Assembly: GCA_020425835.1 (NCBI GenBank)
Contig: JAGQRC010000120.1
Span: 1 to 8,196, forward strand
DNA length: 8,196 bases
Direction: 5' to 3'
DNA from: Planctomycetota bacterium
GTDB lineage: Bacteria; Planctomycetota; UBA8108; UBA1146; JAJFFE01
Numbering within the stretch: position 1 is the first letter of the stretch; every line of letters begins with the position of its first letter. Positions 7,901 through 8,196 of this stretch are shown one piece after another. The position numbers were made by a program, and so were the translations under genes. Below the pieces are notes generated by a model. The model did not search any database. It was not told the DNA's origin and saw only the letters and a program-made list of their open reading frames with translations.

Positions 7901-8196
7901 CGACGACGACGAAGCGCCCGCTCTCCGCGCACGACCGATCGCTCCGGACAGCGCGACGCTTCGGGGTCGGGCGCGCGAGCCATCCCTATCTCGAGGACCA
8001 TCGGCTCGGCGGACTCCCGGTGGTTCCCGCTGCGATGATGGTGGAGTGGTTGGCGGAGGCGGTGCGCGAAGCGGGCGGGGCCACGGAGATCCTGGCGATC
8101 GAAGCGTTCCGCGTCCTGCGCGGGATTCGTGTCGACGACGATGTCGAGATCGAAGTGGCGATCGGCGATGCGTCCCGATCGGAGATCCCGTGCGAG
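1954..8196 (+). CDS. pfaA: PfaA-type polyunsaturated fatty acid/polyketide megasynthase, KS-AT-ACPx3-KR-DH (3' end outside window)
   Basis: An uninterrupted reading frame of 2081 codons runs off the right edge. Domain order by residue: ketosynthase about 12-478, acyltransferase about 594-925, Arg/Pro/Ser linker with an internal helix about 940-1200, three ACPs (phosphopantetheine Ser1236, Ser1332, Ser1424), ketoreductase about 1510-1965, and the start of a hot-dog dehydratase about 2003 onward. This layout and the KS signature DAACASSLSAL define the PfaA/Pfa2 family of iterative, PUFA-synthase-like enzymes; the myxobacterial name would be pfa2. All catalytic residues checked are present, so the gene looks functional. 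The start at 1954 is fixed by the GGAGG site and by the KS beginning at residue 18. The ACPs need activation by a phosphopantetheinyl transferase that is not in this window. A related long-chain-lipid synthase rather than a true PUFA synthase remains possible. Confidence 0.95.
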   Translation, partial: MNAAKSKEPTPPIAVPLAIVGMACRFPKADDLDAYWANIRDGIDAIDAIPSSHWSTGDYFDADPKKRDHTYGTRGGFLSPLAFDPLEYGIAPNAIEATDTSQLLAMVAARDALIDAGYGDPGRSTRGIGAGGTKALDRDRVSVIVGVTGTLELVIPLGARLGHPLWRRALEEAGVDAETADDVVARIADGYVDWQEASFPGLLGNVVAGRIANRFDLGGTNCVVDAACASSLSALHLAALELESGRSDVVVTGGVDTFNDIFMYMCFSKTPALSPSGHARPFAKDGDGTTLGEGVGIVVLKRLDDAQRDGDRVYAVVRGLGSSSDGKGNAIYAPNADGQAKALRRAYENAAVRPDTIGLVEAHGTGTSVGDATEVRGLTTVFRESTSDGTWCALGSVKSQIGHTKAAAGVAGLIKTALALHHQVLPPTLKVDVPLEELAPDRSPFYVNTRKRPWLAHPEHPRRAALSAFGFGGSNFHCVLEEAVESAVEPDPFDGSIELVALCADSAPHLREALLEWQPAREWSWSSLRRRAAESRRRFDATARCRLVFPIDRRDTNIASMVRGAAALLESKGDAEFWSTPEGVAYGAGSRVPRIAFVFPGQGAQYTGMLRDLACAFPSFRAVLERADVAYWHGEAQSHERRLSDVIYPRHVFPDAPDWAATHADQERALRATDTAQPAIGAVSVGALSLLDAFGVRPDACAGHSYGELPALLAAGRLSEASFHQLSNFRGRLMAAGRGDRGSMIAVSATEEEVRSILRRESIDLVIANRNTPRQVVLSGARHEVERSAAIFERARVRARVLSVSAAFHSSFVADAEAPFREILEKVRFPEGSVPVYANTTAEPYPRNEKDARALLAGQLAHPVEFVDMIRRMRRDGIDTFVEIGPGARLSSMIDAILTDGPSARTFSIDPSSGQRPGVADFARLLGSLAALGRPVELSAWAPSIGAETNASAETPKKKRFTVPITGANVRADRPERPRRERATSPTPPRLGSPVTVRPSSPHRSDATDTRPATPIATLGTAALPGRALSGSPSTKEAIVKSNPYPASEPNPRPAAAASGEALRLLTQSLEALRELQAETAELHRQFLEGQRQAQESFVRLVERQASLADASLGSPSSVAPEATRLSPMETPRRHAPESTPEPRRRLGTRRSSPAPVDPPRRPSVDPSVPTAISSRMSAPVPTTSEALPETRAPVHSTPPAVDATVVLEIVAEKTGYPTEMLELDMELEADLGIDSIKRVEILSAVQERLAHARTVGADELGTLRTLRDVVGILEATESASPSPSVDAPPSEALDTDGFDRALLEVVAEKTGYPTEMLELDMELEADLGIDSIKRVEILSAVQERYPDLPPVAAEELGRLSTLREICAHFAGAVPPAAVPPAPDADGGDELATALLEVVAEKTGYPTEMLELDMELEADLGIDSIKRVEILSAVQERRPDLPVVDAEALGRLRTLSSVLDHFRSHAASSGEGSRAPFDRSVEARDASTAAERRPSGALIRSIPTPKRYDLGEESGRPLRGGTFVVLGPEDPTRRAIEAELRRRTIVVATIAATEYGKRPALPSDLDGVIVVGNETHDMLRFALSLATRSATMLRSRRGVFATVSRLGGRFGFDDSRLASIDGGLAGLAKTARGEWPEVSCRALDLAPEPNAKAIERLVDAVLSDGPEEVGFDDEARAWTIALEERRERELGPLPIGGGDLVVVTGGARGVTAAACLALAEAVSPHFVLIGRSAAPTDEPEFLRRAQTDAELKRALLAEASGRGERLAPRDLGERVSRVLAAREMRSTFDALERHGARVTYVPVDVSDAEAVRTFVASLEQPVRGLIHGAGVLRDRRIEDKTSAEFDAVYGTKVEGFLALLEAISADDLRFCALFSSTTARLGRVGQVDYAMANEVLNKLAYRVRGDHPGAKVVAFGWGPWEGGMVTPALRDLFRAEGVGLIPLDEGAHFFVDELRAVDDAIEVIVLGPGPGDEPTGTDDSPRSTTTKRPLSAHDRSLRTARRFGVGRASHPYLEDHRLGGLPVVPAAMMVEWLAEAVREAGGATEILAIEAFRVLRGIRVDDDVEIEVAIGDASRSEIPCE
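1987..3387 (+). other. Ketosynthase (KS) domain of the megasynthase
   Basis: This domain performs decarboxylative condensation. Residues about 12-478 begin with PLAIVGMACRFP and end with GFGGSNFH. The catalytic triad is visible: Cys228 in DAACASS, His363 in EAHGTGT and His403 in GSVKSQIGH. The stretch around residues 141-210 (VSVIVGVTG, then VIPLGARLGHPLWRRAL, then SFPGLLGNVVAGRIANRFDL) is the form typical of PfaA-type ketosynthases rather than ordinary modular PKS. Confidence 0.95.
3733..4728 (+). other. Acyltransferase (AT) domain of the megasynthase, malonyl-type
   Basis: This domain should load the extender unit onto the ACPs. Residues about 594-925 show FVFPGQGAQYTGM (597-609), the nucleophile Ser705 in GHSYGE, FRGRLM (729-734) and the catalytic His809 in VSAAFH. 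Phe directly before this His is the malonyl-CoA hallmark, in contrast to the Ser of methylmalonyl-type ATs, so malonyl is the expected substrate (inference). The domain closes near FVEIGPG (881-887). Confidence 0.92.
4771..5553 (+). other. AT-to-ACP linker: Arg/Pro/Ser low-complexity with an embedded helix
   Basis: About 260 residues (940-1200) between AT and the first ACP are rich in Pro, Arg, Ser and Thr with no recognisable fold, except for residues about 1060-1109 (bases 5131-5280). These form a strongly helical, amphipathic stretch containing LRELQAETAELHRQFLEGQR. A similar HxxFLxGQ-type helix before the ACPs is, to my knowledge, common in PfaA proteins, where it may help dimerisation or docking; that role is inference. 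The flanking parts are probably flexible tethers that let the ACPs reach the KS and AT. Confidence 0.7.
5578..5700 (+). repeat. ACP core repeat, copy 1
   Basis: This is the first of three 123-bp in-frame direct repeats, encoding EIVAEKTGYPTEM through AVQER. By direct comparison it differs from copy 2 at 4 positions and from copy 3 at 7. At protein level it differs from the others at one of 41 residues (Ile for Val). Similarity drops sharply after base 5700. Confidence 0.95.
5866..5988 (+). repeat. ACP core repeat, copy 2
   Basis: This is the second 123-bp copy. Its 41 encoded residues are identical to copy 3, while the DNA differs from copy 3 at 9 positions, nearly all third codon positions. 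It differs from copy 1 at 4 positions. Confidence 0.95.
6142..6264 (+). repeat. ACP core repeat, copy 3
   Basis: This is the third 123-bp copy. It is the most diverged in DNA, with silent changes such as GAA for GAG, TCG for TCC, AAA for AAG and CGT for CGC, but its protein sequence is the same as copy 2. Confidence 0.95.
6481..7848 (+). other. Ketoreductase (KR) domain of the megasynthase
   Basis: This domain reduces the beta-ketoacyl-ACP with NADPH. A structural sub-domain (about 1510-1690) precedes the catalytic Rossmann half, whose nucleotide-binding loop is VVVTGGARGVTAA (1701-1713). Catalytic residues are Ser1876 (in LFSSTTARLG), Tyr1889 (in GQVDYAMAN) and Asn1893, with Lys1852 in YGTKVEGF. 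The core ends with VAFGWGPWEGGMVTPAL (1913-1929) and GLIPLDEGA, as in other PfaA proteins. A helical insert of about 55 residues (1735-1790) after the second strand is also seen in PfaA-type KRs and is not a frame error. Confidence 0.93.
7960..8196 (+). other. N-terminal part of a dehydratase (DH, hot-dog) domain, cut by the window edge
   Basis: After a short Thr/Asp/Arg linker the protein reads FGVGRASHPYLEDHRLGG and then LPVVPAAMM. This contains the PKS dehydratase motif HxxxGxxxxP with catalytic His2016, Gly2020 and Pro2025. The expected Asp/Glu of the second hot-dog half would lie outside the window. A polyketide-synthase-type DH after the KR matches the myxobacterial Pfa2 layout and is distinct from the FabA-like DH pair found in PfaC/Pfa3. 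It should remove water from the beta-hydroxyacyl chain. Confidence 0.85.

Noticed and set aside
4018..8001. A 1327-codon open frame on the minus strand across the megasynthase gene
   Set aside because: Its codons are the exact complements of the + strand codons, so it would stop only where the real gene uses TTA, CTA or TCA. These are avoided in this GC-rich gene; the frame ends at the TCA at 4018-4020. The translation is Arg/Glu/Gly-rich with no known domain.

Overview
The window is GC-rich DNA that carries the 5' end of a Pfa-type (polyunsaturated-fatty-acid-synthase-like) type I PKS/FAS operon, all on the + strand. Almost every codon ends in G or C, and TTA, CTA and TCA codons are nearly absent. 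A bacterial origin is supported by Shine-Dalgarno sequences, a 4-base stop/start overlap and the enzyme families. The gene order, enoyl reductase first and then a KS-AT-ACPn-KR-DH megasynthase, is the one known for pfa1-pfa2 of terrestrial myxobacteria such as Sorangium and Aetherobacter. It differs from the marine gammaproteobacterial order pfaA-B-C-D. A myxobacterium or other deltaproteobacterium-like lineage, or a planctomycete, is therefore plausible, but the sequence alone does not settle it.

Layout. Bases 1-192 are a head-to-tail array of a 16-bp unit. The first eight copies are identical and the copies nearest the gene decay step by step; the array probably continues left of the window. 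Bases 193-289 are a short leader ending in a ribosome binding site. Bases 290-1957 encode a complete 555-residue PfaD-family flavin enoyl reductase. Bases 1954-8196 are the first 2081 codons of a PfaA-family megasynthase, open at the right edge: ketosynthase, malonyl-type acyltransferase, a long Arg/Pro/Ser linker with an internal helix, three acyl carrier protein domains that are almost identical in DNA over 123 bp, a ketoreductase, and the beginning of a dehydratase.

How the genes work together. The AT should load malonyl units onto the ACPs, the KS condenses, the KR reduces the beta-keto group, the DH dehydrates, and the separate PfaD protein reduces the enoyl bond in trans. PfaB/PfaC-type functions (chain-length-factor KS, the paired FabA-like DHs, acyltransferase) and the phosphopantetheinyl transferase are not in the window; downstream genes would have to supply them. 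Whether the product is a PUFA or another long-chain lipid cannot be read from this part. The main core enzymes belong to a known family. The less ordinary features are the upstream 16-bp array with its palindromic core, the homogenised ACP cores, the unusual first ACP, and an excess of the palindrome GATCGATC.
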